Positions 51,608 through 60,613 of a DNA stretch of 64,000 bases are shown piece after piece. The notes beneath the pieces were generated by a model that saw only the letters and a program-made list of their open reading frames with translations, had not been told where the DNA came from and did not search any database. Each line of letters opens with the position of its first letter. Position 1 is the stretch's first letter. This stretch comes from Arthrobacter sp. MYb229. Lineage in GTDB: Bacteria; Actinomycetota; Actinomycetes; Actinomycetales; Micrococcaceae. The stretch lies in NCBI RefSeq assembly GCF_002975405.1, contig NZ_PCPS01000002.1:124001-188000 (forward strand), in the 5' to 3' direction. The translations under genes were made by a program, and so were the position numbers.

Positions 51608-53143
51608 TTGAGCGCTACACCTGATGAATCTATCAAAGCACTACGGCCAGAGGACGCTAAATTACCATTTGGCAAGTCACTGGCCTACGGGCTTCAGCAT
51701 GTCCTGACCATGTACGGGGGAATCATCGCCCCGCCCTTGATCATCGGCGGTGCGGCGGGGCTGAGCAGCGAAGAAGTCGGATTGCTCGTGGCCAGCTGCC
51801 TGTTCATTGGCGGGCTGGCAACTATCTTGCAGACTGTAGGAATTCCCTTCTTCGGAGCTCAGCTGCCGCTGGTCCAGGGAACCTCCTTTGCCTCGGTCGC
51901 CACGATGGTTGCCATCGTCAACGGGGGAGGAGGCATCCAGGCGGTCTTCGGCGCGGTTCTCGTTGCCGCGCTCATCGGGTTCCTCATCGCGCCGTTCTTC
52001 GCGCGGGTGATTAGGTACTTCCCGCCGGTGGTCACCGGGGTGGTCATTACGATGATCGGCATCTCGCTGACTCCGGTCGCGGCGAACTGGGCCATGGGAG
52101 GAAGCGCCGAGGCTCCCGATTACGGTTCCTTGCCGAACATCGGGCTCGCCGCCGGTACGCTGCTCGCCGTGCTGCTGCTTTCCAAGGTCGGCAACGCCGC
52201 AATTTCGCGGATGTCGATCCTTTTGGCTATCGTCTTCGGCACCGTGGCCGCGGCCCTGCTCGGGATGGCAGATTTCTCCGCGGTCGGTACCGGCTCGGTC
52301 TTCGCCTTCCCGCAGCCGCTGGCCTTTGGCATGCCGGTCTTTGAGCTGGGCGGAATCATTTCCATGACCATCGTGGTCCTGGTTATCCTGACCGAAACCA
52401 CCGCCGATATTCTGGCAGTCGGTGAGATCGCCGGATCCCGGGTGGATTCAAAGCGCATTGCCGACGGGCTGCGTGCCGATATGGCCTCCTCGGCCGTGGC
52501 TCCGCTGTTCAACACCTTCACGCAGTCGGCCTTCGCGCAGAACGTCGGTTTGGTGGCCATCACCGGGATCACCAGCCGCTTCGTGGTCGCGGCCGGTGGC
52601 GGCATTCTGGTGGTGCTCGGCCTGCTGCCGATCCTGGGGCGTGTGGTCGCCGCGATTCCTACCCCGGTGCTCGGCGGTGCCGGAATCGTGCTCTTCGGCA
52701 CCGTAGCCGCCTCCGGAATTCGAACCCTGTCCAAGATCAAATATGACGGGATGAACCTAGTCATCGTGGCCGCATCGATCTCCTTTGGCTGCGTCCCGAT
52801 CGTCAAGCCGGACTTCTATGCGAATTTCCCAACCTGGTTCGAAACCATCTTCCACTCGGGGATCTCTTCGGCCGCGATCATGGCGGTGCTGTTGAACTTG
52901 CTATTCAACGAACTGAAATTCGGGAACTCGAAGAACTCTTCGGTGTTCTCCGCCGCCCCGCCGCGCATGGTGAAGCGCGAAGAAATCTGCGGGCTGATAG
53001 AGGGCGACCACTATGAAGGTGGAAAGCTCATCGACAAAGAGGGTTACGAGATCCCCGTGGTCACGCCGGAAGAATTCGAGCAGATCCAGACGGGGGCCAT
53101 CGAGATGCCTGTACCCAGAGTTGCCAAAACCGCGGAACACTGA
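51608..53143 (+). CDS. NCS2-family purine (urate/xanthine) permease
   Basis: A 511-aa nucleobase:cation symporter-2 protein with 12-14 membrane helices. QHVLTMYGGIIAPPLIIGGAAG opens the core, and the family signature QNVGLVAITGITSR is near residue 315. A cytoplasmic C-terminal tail of about 75 residues follows. Its place behind the urate genes points to urate or xanthine. The TTG start at 51608 has TAGGAGGT 6 nt upstream. The terminator at 53211-53240 ends the unit. Confidence 0.93.
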   Translation: MSATPDESIKALRPEDAKLPFGKSLAYGLQHVLTMYGGIIAPPLIIGGAAGLSSEEVGLLVASCLFIGGLATILQTVGIPFFGAQLPLVQGTSFASVATMVAIVNGGGGIQAVFGAVLVAALIGFLIAPFFARVIRYFPPVVTGVVITMIGISLTPVAANWAMGGSAEAPDYGSLPNIGLAAGTLLAVLLLSKVGNAAISRMSILLAIVFGTVAAALLGMADFSAVGTGSVFAFPQPLAFGMPVFELGGIISMTIVVLVILTETTADILAVGEIAGSRVDSKRIADGLRADMASSAVAPLFNTFTQSAFAQNVGLVAITGITSRFVVAAGGGILVVLGLLPILGRVVAAIPTPVLGGAGIVLFGTVAASGIRTLSKIKYDGMNLVIVAASISFGCVPIVKPDFYANFPTWFETIFHSGISSAAIMAVLLNLLFNELKFGNSKNSSVFSAAPPRMVKREEICGLIEGDHYEGGKLIDKEGYEIPVVTPEEFEQIQTGAIEMPVPRVAKTAEH

Positions 53144-53210
53144 GGAAACGGCTGAACCTGCCCCCAGCGTCGACGAAGTGCTCGATGACGAGAAATAACC
53201 ATCAGCGGAT

Positions 53211-53240
53211 AGTGCTCGCAAACCCCGGTTTGCGAGCACT
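53211..53240 (+). terminator. terminator of the urate operon
   Basis: AGTGCTCGCAAACC and GGTTTGCGAGCACT form a perfect 14-bp stem with a 2-base loop in the DNA (4 or more once folded), followed by TTTCATTTG. Classic intrinsic terminator, 67 nt after the permease stop. Confidence 0.87.
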
Positions 53241-53841
53241 TTCATTTGTGCTCCAACTATTCTCCGGCCGCACTTGCGCGGGCGATGATGCCCGCGGCAG
53301 CGAAGATGGACTACCAGCGGACCCCGAGGGCATTGAATTCGGGCGTTCCCATGGAAACAAGCAATGCATTGAATCCCTTGGTCGATGGGCGCAGTGAACC
53401 GATTTCCTGTGAAGGCCCTGGGACGGATCCTTCCGGTGCATGCTGCACGAATTCGAACCTGGTGCGGCCACGTTCCGCTCGACGTTTTCCGCACTATGAG
53501 CAGTCGGCATGGCAAGCGAGGGAAATCTCGGAAATGGTACAAACCCCAATTCAGCCCATAGCCGTTGGGTGTCTTCCCGGACTGCGACATCTCGCGAGCG
53601 GATGCTACCTTGTAGCCAATCATTTAACCCGGAATTTAGACCCTGAATCGTTCGGGAGCAGCCCGCTTGGCGGGGGCGGGTCGAAAAGAATCGTAGCTGG
53701 CGGTAAATAGCCTGCATGAGTCCTGAATTCGCAGGGATGCCAGATGGTGGGCAACGCGTGGAAGGTCGCGCCCGCGCGTGAACAGTCCTAGGCGGCAGCA
53801 GCGCAATGGAACTGTCGGCGTTTTGCGAGGGTCTAAGCTGG
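53241..53841. other. gene-free, possibly decayed region
   Basis: No complete gene with a credible start was found. On the minus strand a frame ending at about 53319 reads RFEFVQHAPEGSVPGPSQEI and then GFNALLVSMGTPEF before TGG TAG, with a stop codon upstream and no start; it may be the tail of a decayed gene. Its third positions look less GC-rich than those of neighbouring genes. The glucokinase promoter should lie at the right end. Confidence 0.35.
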
Positions 53842-54810
53842 ATGACTGTGAGTCCAGCAAATCTTTCCATCGGCGTTGACATCGGTGGCACCAAAATCCT
53901 TGCAGCCCTCGTCGACGAAGAGGGGAACGCCTTCGGGCAGATCCGCCGCGAGACACCCGACCACGATGTGGCGGGGACAGAACGTGCCCTGGCTGAGATG
54001 ATTCGCGAGCTCTCGGAGGGCAGCGAAGCGTTGCCGGTGGGTATTGGCGCCGCTGGCTGGATGGACCGCAAGGGGCAGAATGTGCTGTTCAGCCCCCACC
54101 TGTCCTGGCGAAATGAACCGGTGCGCGACCGCCTGATGAAGCTCGTTGGACACGAGGTGACTCTGGTAAATGACGCTGACGCTGCCGGCTGGGCCGAGCA
54201 CCGTTTCGGCGCGGGCCGCGGTGAGAGCGATATGGTGTGCCTGACCCTCGGAACGGGAATCGGCGGGGCAGTGATCCTCGGAGGGCAGATCCACCGAGGC
54301 AAGTCCGGCATTGCTGGAGAATTCGGGCACCAGGTGATCGTTCCCGGCGGCCATCGGTGCGCCTGCGGCAACCGCGGCTGCTGGGAGCAATACGCTTCTG
54401 GCAATGCCTTGGGCCGAGAAGGAGCCGAACTTGTGCGCAGCAAATCGCCGGTGGCCTTCCGGCTGCGCGAGGCCGTGGACGATGACCCGGAGGCCGTCAC
54501 CGGCGCAGAGGTAACTCGACTTGCCGCAGAGGGCGACCCGGCCTGTGCCGATCTCATTGCGGATATGGGCGAATGGCTTGGTCTGGGCATCTCGAATCTG
54601 GTCTCGGTTCTGGACCCGGGAACCGTCGTTATCGGTGGCGGTTTGGGTGCTGCGTCGAAGCAACTGGTTTCCACGGCGGAGGAGACCTATCGCCGCACCC
54701 TGCCTGGCAGGGGATACCGTCCTTTTGCGAAGATCAGCCAGGCGGAATTGGGCCCGGTGGCCGGACTGATTGGGGCTGCTGATTTAGCGCGGTTTAATCA
54801 GCAACAATAA
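53842..54810 (+). CDS. ROK-family glucokinase
   Basis: A 322-aa sugar kinase: ATP-binding GVDIGGTKILAAL, the catalytic Asp in VNDADAAGW, TLGTGIGGA, and the zinc-binding GHRCACGNRGCWEQY. This set is typical of actinobacterial ROK glucokinases. ATG 53842 is chosen over an earlier Met 36 nt upstream, which has no family-like sequence. Probably supplies glucose 6-phosphate, the substrate of Ino1 among others. Confidence 0.92.
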   Translation: MTVSPANLSIGVDIGGTKILAALVDEEGNAFGQIRRETPDHDVAGTERALAEMIRELSEGSEALPVGIGAAGWMDRKGQNVLFSPHLSWRNEPVRDRLMKLVGHEVTLVNDADAAGWAEHRFGAGRGESDMVCLTLGTGIGGAVILGGQIHRGKSGIAGEFGHQVIVPGGHRCACGNRGCWEQYASGNALGREGAELVRSKSPVAFRLREAVDDDPEAVTGAEVTRLAAEGDPACADLIADMGEWLGLGISNLVSVLDPGTVVIGGGLGAASKQLVSTAEETYRRTLPGRGYRPFAKISQAELGPVAGLIGAADLARFNQQQ

Positions 54811-54883
54811 TGAATAACATTGACAGGACATTAGGACTTATCTAGGCTCGGGTTGTTACGCAACATGGGAGCGAGGTCTTGGC

Positions 54884-56095
54884 ATGGTCCTGCGCACAAA
54901 ACCAAGCCGAATCCGCGGCTGGCCCTTGACTGTCGTTTTGGGGACCTATGCGGTCGCCATGTGCGGTACCACGATGCCCACCGCGTTGTATCCGATGCTT
55001 CAGGATGAATACGGCCTAAGCACCGCCGCCTCAACGCAACTTTTTGCGATATACGCCATCGTGGTGCTCGCGGTATTGTGCATCTTCGGTTCCCTATCTG
55101 ATGCCATTGGCCGAAAACCCGTCATGATCCTGGGGCTTCTCGCTTCGGCCGCCAGCGGAATACTCTATGCAATGGCCGCCGAGGCACCCATGCTGTTCAT
55201 TGCCCGCACCCTTTCCGGGGTGTGTGCCGGGCTGGTCACTGGAACGGCGACCGCCTATCTGACTGATCTGGTCTCCAGCTCCGGACGCGGTGCCAGCATT
55301 TCCAGCGTGGCCAATATGGTGGGTCTGGGCAGCGGGCCAGCCCTGGCTGCATTTCTGACCTTCTTCTTCCCATCCGTCCCGATGATTGCTTTCAGCGTTC
55401 ACGCAGTACTTACAGGTCTGTGCATCGCATTGCTTGCCATGGCCCCGGACAGCGTGATGCACCGCGGACACGGATTGAAACTCAGCCTTCCGCTGGTGCC
55501 ACGCGTCACATTGCGCGACTTCTGCATGGGCGGGCTGATGACCTTGGGCTTCGCGGTGATGGGCGGTTGCACCGCGATGACTTCCATTTTGGTGGTCCGT
55601 GCCTTCGGCATTACGGACCTGCGATTGCTGGGGCTCATCGGATCATTGATTTTTGTCGCCACAGCGGTGGGCCAGAAGGCCGGAGGGAAGCTGGTGAGCG
55701 AAAAAATTCACCTAGGGTATGCCGGCTTGGCGATTGGTGCGGTGCTGATAGCTCTAGCACCAAGACTTGGCGGAAGCTTGGCGATGGCGATGTATCTTGC
55801 CGGCTTGATCGTTGCGGGACTGAGCCACGGCGCATTGTTCCCGGTAGGCCTGGGAATCGTGTTGCGCCGCATTGAGCCGCGACATCGAGGCAGCGCCAGC
55901 TCAGCCTTTTGGGTGCTGGGCTACGCACTGACTGCACTGGGTGCCTTAGGGCTGGGCTGGGTAGGCCAGATCAGCGGCGAATCGATGGCGGTAACCTACT
56001 TTGGTGCAGCCATCGCGCTGTGTGCGCTCGGCTGTGCCAAGCTGCATCGCCGCTGGGCCGGTCCTGGGAATCGAGTGATCTCAACTAGTTTTTAG
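54884..56095 (+). CDS. MFS transporter
   Basis: A 403-aa major facilitator with 12 helices. Motif A lies after helix 2 (GSLSDAIGRKPVMILG) and a proton-antiporter-like helix 4 follows (RTLSGVCAGLVTGTATAYL). The substrate is unknown; sugar or drug efflux are both possible. It starts 73 nt after the glucokinase gene. Confidence 0.9.
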   Translation: MVLRTKPSRIRGWPLTVVLGTYAVAMCGTTMPTALYPMLQDEYGLSTAASTQLFAIYAIVVLAVLCIFGSLSDAIGRKPVMILGLLASAASGILYAMAAEAPMLFIARTLSGVCAGLVTGTATAYLTDLVSSSGRGASISSVANMVGLGSGPALAAFLTFFFPSVPMIAFSVHAVLTGLCIALLAMAPDSVMHRGHGLKLSLPLVPRVTLRDFCMGGLMTLGFAVMGGCTAMTSILVVRAFGITDLRLLGLIGSLIFVATAVGQKAGGKLVSEKIHLGYAGLAIGAVLIALAPRLGGSLAMAMYLAGLIVAGLSHGALFPVGLGIVLRRIEPRHRGSASSAFWVLGYALTALGALGLGWVGQISGESMAVTYFGAAIALCALGCAKLHRRWAGPGNRVISTSF

Positions 56096-56279
56096 GGCCG
56101 GATTTGGCTCGGCAGGTGCTGGCCCGGAAGCCGTGGTTCACGCTTGCCGCTGTTCTCCTTGTTGCATAGAACACGCTAATAATTGGAATGAGGCGAAGCT
56201 GTTCTTAGTTGGATATCGGTAGAAGAAGACCGAGCCCGGCAGTGGCCCAATCCAGTGGCCGCGGGCCGATCCGAAAGGT

Positions 56280-56891
56280 ATGAGTATGACTATTGCATCT
56301 GACGAAACCCAGATCGGCTCCGGCGCGATCAACTCCATCTTTGGCGACTCACGCACCGCCAACGCCTTCGCCGGCGAAGTCACCGAGGCGCAGGCCCAGG
56401 AGATCTACGAGCTGGCCAAGTTCGGCCCAACTGCCTTCAACTCCCAGCCGCTGCGCGTGACCTACGTACGGTCCGACGCAGCACGCGCGAACCTGGTCGA
56501 CGCGCTGTCGCATGGCAACAGGGCCAAGACTGCCGCAGCTCCGCTGGTGGCAATCCTCAGCTATGACACCGCATGGCACGAGCAGTGGGATAACTTCCTG
56601 CCAGGCTACAACGCACCCAAGGCCATGTACGACGCCGATGCCGACTTCACTGCCTCCACCGGCAACAACAACGCCCACCTGCAGGCAGGCTACTTCATCC
56701 TGGCTGCACGCAGCCTGGGCTTCGCCGTTGGTCCCATGACCGGTGCAGACTTCTCCGCCATTGATGCTTCCTTCTTCCCAGAAGGCGACCAGAAGAGCTT
56801 CTTGGTCCTGAATATCGGCCAACCAGCCGAAGGCGAAATCGGTGCACCAAAGGACCGCTTCGACTACGAAGCAGTCGTCCGCACTGTCTAG
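56280..56891 (+). CDS. nitroreductase-family malonic semialdehyde reductase (RutE-like)
   Basis: A 203-aa FMN protein of the RutE/HadB-like nitroreductase type: SRTANAFAGEVTEAQAQEIYELAKFGPTAFNSQPLRV, then SFFPEGDQKSFLVLNIGQP near the end. RutE reduces malonic semialdehyde in pyrimidine breakdown, but no rut genes are adjacent, so a general reductase is also possible. A strong terminator follows. Confidence 0.86.
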   Translation: MSMTIASDETQIGSGAINSIFGDSRTANAFAGEVTEAQAQEIYELAKFGPTAFNSQPLRVTYVRSDAARANLVDALSHGNRAKTAAAPLVAILSYDTAWHEQWDNFLPGYNAPKAMYDADADFTASTGNNNAHLQAGYFILAARSLGFAVGPMTGADFSAIDASFFPEGDQKSFLVLNIGQPAEGEIGAPKDRFDYEAVVRTV

Positions 56892-56922
56892 AGGCCGCTC
56901 GACGAACTTTAGCAACGCACAA

Positions 56923-56962
56923 GCGAAGCCCGGAATTCATTTTCGTGAATTCCGGGCTTCGC
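56923..56962. terminator. bidirectional terminator
   Basis: A perfect 17-bp stem (GCGAAGCCCGGAATTCA and its complement) with loop TTTTCG between the convergent nitroreductase and sugar isomerase genes. Confidence 0.82.
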
Positions 56963-56981
56963 TAGTTGTTGAGCCAGTTTG

Positions 56982-57995
56982 CTAGCGGGTAGCCAGCGAA
57001 GACCTCAGCGCAGCATCGGCGTCGAGAAGTACCTTGGCGGCCACCTCAAGCCCCTCAACTGCACCCAATTCGGTATCCTCGTGCTCGATATTCACCAGCA
57101 TCTCTGGGTCCACTTCGTGCAGGGCACGCAGGAACTCGGTCCAGAACGCGGTCCCGTGTCCCTTGCCCAAGGCCACGAAGTCCCAGGCCGAGTTATCCGG
57201 CCATTCATTAACCCATTCGTCCCCGCCCATATTGGTGCGTGGTTCGTCCGCGCTCTTTTTGCGGAAGCTGTTGTCCAGCACCCCTTGGATAGCCGCATGC
57301 GGGTTAATGCGCACGTCTTTGGCGGCGGCATGGAAGACCCATGAGCCAAGATCCCGAACCACGGCCACGGGATCCATCTGCTGCCAGAACAGGTGCGAGG
57401 CATCGAGCTCAACGCCGATGTTGCTGGTGCCGGCGCGTTCGATGAGTTCACGGAAGCTGGCCGGATTAAAAGCAAGGTTCTGCGGGTGCAGCTCCAGGGC
57501 GACCTTGACGTTGTTGTCCTGGGCCAGGATATCCATCTCCTTCCAGAACTCGGCCGCGAGGCCGTACTGGTAATCCAACTGCTCCAGTGCTGCCGAGTTC
57601 CAAGCGTTCACCACCCAATTGACTCGGGTGGCACCCGGTTCACCGCCGGGCAAGCCGGACATGGTCACAACACGATGCTGTCCCAGGCGCTGCGCGAGCC
57701 TAATGCTGCGGCGGATATCTTCGGCGTGCCGGTCGCCAATAACCGGGTTGGGATGCAAGGGGTTGCCATTGCAGTTCAGCCCGGCAATCTGCACGCCGGC
57801 GTGGTCAAAGATCTCCAGGAAGTCGTCCCGGGCGCTATCGCTTTGCAGAATCTGGTCGAAATTGGGCACATGGACTGCTGGCAAGAATCCGCCAGTGTTC
57901 AGCTCGATGCCGGTCAGTCCCAGGTCTTTGATGATCTTGAGCGCTTCGGGCAGGGGGCGGTCGTGGAGGATTGCGTTGTATACACCGAGTTTCAC
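56982..57995 (-). CDS. sugar phosphate isomerase/epimerase (TIM barrel)
   Basis: A 337-aa AP-endonuclease-2-fold enzyme as used for inosose, keto-sugar and related epimerisations: KLGVYNAILHDRPLPEALK, GLTGIELNTGGF, NIGVELDASHLFWQQMDP (metal-binding Glu, Asp, His) and LVNIEHEDTELG. The GTG start at 57995 overlaps the dehydrogenase stop by 4 bp. The pair resembles inositol- or hexose-derivative breakdown modules. A LacI-type site lies upstream of the pair. Confidence 0.87.
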   Translation of the reverse strand: MKLGVYNAILHDRPLPEALKIIKDLGLTGIELNTGGFLPAVHVPNFDQILQSDSARDDFLEIFDHAGVQIAGLNCNGNPLHPNPVIGDRHAEDIRRSIRLAQRLGQHRVVTMSGLPGGEPGATRVNWVVNAWNSAALEQLDYQYGLAAEFWKEMDILAQDNNVKVALELHPQNLAFNPASFRELIERAGTSNIGVELDASHLFWQQMDPVAVVRDLGSWVFHAAAKDVRINPHAAIQGVLDNSFRKKSADEPRTNMGGDEWVNEWPDNSAWDFVALGKGHGTAFWTEFLRALHEVDPEMLVNIEHEDTELGAVEGLEVAAKVLLDADAALRSSLATR

Positions 57996-59164
57996 AGGGC
58001 TGCCTTCTTTCCGTCGTTGCCGGCGGACTGGACGACCGCCTGCAGGATTTGCATATTGTGCACTCCCTCGTCGAATGTCGCATTCGGGGGAAGGTCGGTG
58101 TCCAGGCCGCAGACTTCGTCGAGGAAGGCACGGGCTTGATAGCTGAAGGCGTCGTTTTGGCCGAAGCCGACACCTGGTGCGTCCATGGGCAGCCCGCCGC
58201 CGAGGTAAGCATGCTCCGGACCGAGGTTCACCGTGCGATAGCCGTTGGTCGCCGAGGGCCCTTCGCTGAGCATGATTTCGATTTCCGACGGACGCAGCTG
58301 GCTGAAGCGCGCGGCGCCCTTCTCGCAAAAGACCTCGAAGGCCAGTGAGTTCGGGTGGCCGGCGGCGACACGGGAGACTTCCAGGCTGCCGGAGGCTTCG
58401 GCGAACTGGACGTTGAACGCCGCATAGTCGTCGTTCTCCACCGGTTCCGATTTATCACTTAGTTTCACCAGGTCGTGTCCGGTCACGGCGCCGGCCGGCA
58501 GGAAGCGTTCGGTGATGCTGGTGCTCAGCTGCCCGCCGCTGACCGAAACGATGTCGCCTGCCAGGAATTCGGCGATGTAAGACAGGTGGCTTCCCACATC
58601 GGCCAGTGCGCCAGAGCCGGCCTCACCCTTGAACCGCCAGCTCATTGGAGCCTGTGGATTGTGGCCGTAGTCGGTCCAATAGCGACCAGAAAAATGCAAT
58701 ACCTTGCCCAGGGTGCCATCGGTGATTAGGTTCCGGATCGTGGCGATACCCGGGGTGCGGCGGAAGGTGAAGCCGACGCGGGCAATGGAGTTGGCGTTGC
58801 GGGCCGCTGTGGCCATGGCCTGGGCTTCTTCTAGGGTGTCGGCCAGCGGTTTCTCGCACAATACGTGCTTGCCGGCGGCCAGCAGACCTTCAACGGCTTC
58901 GCGGTGGAAGCGGTTTGCAATCACTACCGAAACGACATCGATGTCCGGATCGTTGGCCACCTCTTGCCAGGAGCCCAGTGCCTTTTCGTAGCCGTAGCGT
59001 TTGGCAACTTTGGCTGCGAGCTCGGTGTTCACATCGGCCACCGCGACGTAGCGCAGCGGTGGCAGGTTGGATTCGTAGAGGGTGGGGGCGGTGCGGTAGC
59101 CGGCGATGTGGGACAAGCCTGCCATGCCTGCGCCGATGACGGCGATGCCGATGCTTTTTGTCAC
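57992..59164 (-). CDS. Gfo/Idh/MocA-family oxidoreductase
   Basis: A 390-aa NAD(P)-dependent sugar or inositol dehydrogenase. The Rossmann start GIAVIGAGMAGLSHIAGYR is followed by the EKP motif (CEKPLADTLEEAQ) that holds the catalytic Lys, and the C-terminal domain has DVGSHLSYIAEFL with the conserved His. The GTG at 59164 has AGGAG 5 nt upstream and lies 33 nt after a perfect LacI-type palindrome. First gene of a two-gene operon with the isomerase. Confidence 0.92.
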   Translation of the reverse strand: MTKSIGIAVIGAGMAGLSHIAGYRTAPTLYESNLPPLRYVAVADVNTELAAKVAKRYGYEKALGSWQEVANDPDIDVVSVVIANRFHREAVEGLLAAGKHVLCEKPLADTLEEAQAMATAARNANSIARVGFTFRRTPGIATIRNLITDGTLGKVLHFSGRYWTDYGHNPQAPMSWRFKGEAGSGALADVGSHLSYIAEFLAGDIVSVSGGQLSTSITERFLPAGAVTGHDLVKLSDKSEPVENDDYAAFNVQFAEASGSLEVSRVAAGHPNSLAFEVFCEKGAARFSQLRPSEIEIMLSEGPSATNGYRTVNLGPEHAYLGGGLPMDAPGVGFGQNDAFSYQARAFLDEVCGLDTDLPPNATFDEGVHNMQILQAVVQSAGNDGKKAAL

Positions 59165-59196
59165 GGATTCTCCTGGGTGGAAGTTGTTCAGGGGGA

Positions 59197-59214
59197 TTTT
59201 GGAGCGCTCCAAAA
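59197..59214 (-). promoter_or_regulatory. LacI-type operator
   Basis: TTTTGGAGCGCTCCAAAA is an 18-bp perfect palindrome with the central CG typical of LacI/GalR-family sites. It lies between the lacI-type gene and the operon start at 59164, the natural place for repression of the dehydrogenase-isomerase operon. Confidence 0.8.
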
Positions 59215-59266
59215 AAGTGTAAAGGCGAATCCAAGTGGCGGTCAAGGGGTATTGAGCGGGGATTAT

Positions 59267-60274
59267 CTAGGCGGGGCGAACGGGGGCGCAGGTGCCGCGC
59301 TCAACCAGTGCTGGCTCCAGTGACACCTTTTGCGCAGCGCGTTCAGGGTCCGCGAGCCGGGAAAGCACCTGTTCGGCCACGTGCATGCCGAGCTCGCGGT
59401 TGCGACTGTCCACGGTGGTCAAGCGCAGCAGGTGCGTGCCGGAGAGCGGCGAGTTGTCGTAGCCGATAATCGACAGATCCTCGGGGACCGAGAGGCCGTT
59501 CTCGCGGGCCGCGGCCAGCGCGCCCATGGCCATCGAATCATTGCCGGCCAGGATGGCGGTAATTTCCGGGGTTTCGCGCAGAAGCTGATTCGTGCACTGA
59601 TAGCCGCTGTCCTCGGTGGTGTGCGGGGTGAGGATGACGATGCGCTCGTCCAGGTCCGCCGCGCTCATCGCATCTTGGTATCCGTTGCGCCTGAGCATTG
59701 ATGCGCCTCCGCCGCCACCGATGTGCCCGATGTGCCGATGCCCCAGTGAAATCAGGTATTCGATGGCTCGGCGTGCGCCAAACCGGTCGTCGCTTGCTGA
59801 AATATCCGCTCCGGTCACCTGTGTTGCTCGATTACCTGCCACGATCACCGGGATCTGGGAGGGGAAGCGCATGGCCGGTGTAGGTTCGGTGGCCAGGACC
59901 AAGGCCTCGACGCGGGTGCTGAGAAATCCATCCAGCGGGTCCGACTCCACATGCGCGTTCAGCGTGCGGTCCGAGACGGCGATGCGCAGTCCGGCCTTGC
60001 CCAGCCCCTCTTGCAGCCCGCGAAGCAATTCGACAAACCAGACGTTGGTGTAGTCGTCGATCACCACGCCGACGGTCTGGCTGGTGCCACCGGCCAGTGC
60101 GGCCGCGGCTTGGCTCGGGCGGTAGTTCAGCTGCTCGATGGCAGCCAGCACCGCGGCGCGGCGTGGTTCGGAGACGCTGGGGGAGCCGCGCAGCACCAGG
60201 GATACCAGCGATTTGGAGACGCCGGCGGCTTGGGCGACATCGTAAATCGTCGCGCGGCGGCGTCCTGCTGCCAT
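59267..60274 (-). CDS. LacI-family transcriptional regulator
   Basis: A 335-aa repressor: N-terminal helix-turn-helix and hinge (ATIYDVAQAAGVSKSLVSLVL, LNYRPSQAAAALA) and a periplasmic-binding-protein-like sensor domain from about residue 65 (VGVVIDDYTNVWFVELLRGL). The perfect operator at 59197-59214 is probably its site. It is divergent from the iolC operon; no matching operator was seen upstream of iolC. Confidence 0.94.
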   Translation of the reverse strand: MAAGRRRATIYDVAQAAGVSKSLVSLVLRGSPSVSEPRRAAVLAAIEQLNYRPSQAAAALAGGTSQTVGVVIDDYTNVWFVELLRGLQEGLGKAGLRIAVSDRTLNAHVESDPLDGFLSTRVEALVLATEPTPAMRFPSQIPVIVAGNRATQVTGADISASDDRFGARRAIEYLISLGHRHIGHIGGGGGASMLRRNGYQDAMSAADLDERIVILTPHTTEDSGYQCTNQLLRETPEITAILAGNDSMAMGALAAARENGLSVPEDLSIIGYDNSPLSGTHLLRLTTVDSRNRELGMHVAEQVLSRLADPERAAQKVSLEPALVERGTCAPVRPA

Positions 60275-60613
60275 GGTGCCTCCTGGGCTTGGTCCGGGTT
60301 CTTGTTAAGAGCCTAGCGTTCCGCCTGCTTCGAATGCGGCAACGTCAGCTTCGGAGCAGGAATTCCAAACTAGTCAGGTCTTAACGTCAGGACATAGTTC
60401 TCGAGAAGACCATAAACTTTTGTCGACTTGGCCTGGTTGATATCCGCAGAATTCCACGGTTTTCCACTCGCAGTGTTACTCATGTTGTAAATATGTCAGT
60501 ACAAACCTTTGACAGAGCTAGATTCATGGTGCAAAGTATTTCTTGTGGCACCGTTCACATCTTCGGCAGCTGGCCGATCCCTGAACTTCTGACTCGAAAG
60601 GACGTCGATCTGC
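60275..60613 (+). promoter_or_regulatory. divergent promoter region, lacI / iolC
   Basis: The 339-nt gap holds TTGACA (60509-60514), a perfect -35 whose best -10 is CAAAGT after 17 nt, pointing to iolC. Possible regulatory repeats are TTCTCGAGAA, TTGTA...TACAA, and GGTGC...GCACC just downstream of the -35. No copy of the TGGAGCGCTCCA operator was found here. No coding signal. Confidence 0.45.

Noticed and set aside
53202-54674. 490-codon open frame opposite the glucokinase gene
   Set aside because: Antisense shadow of a GC-rich gene: low-complexity Ser/Pro/Arg composition, no family similarity, while the plus strand encodes a clear ROK kinase.
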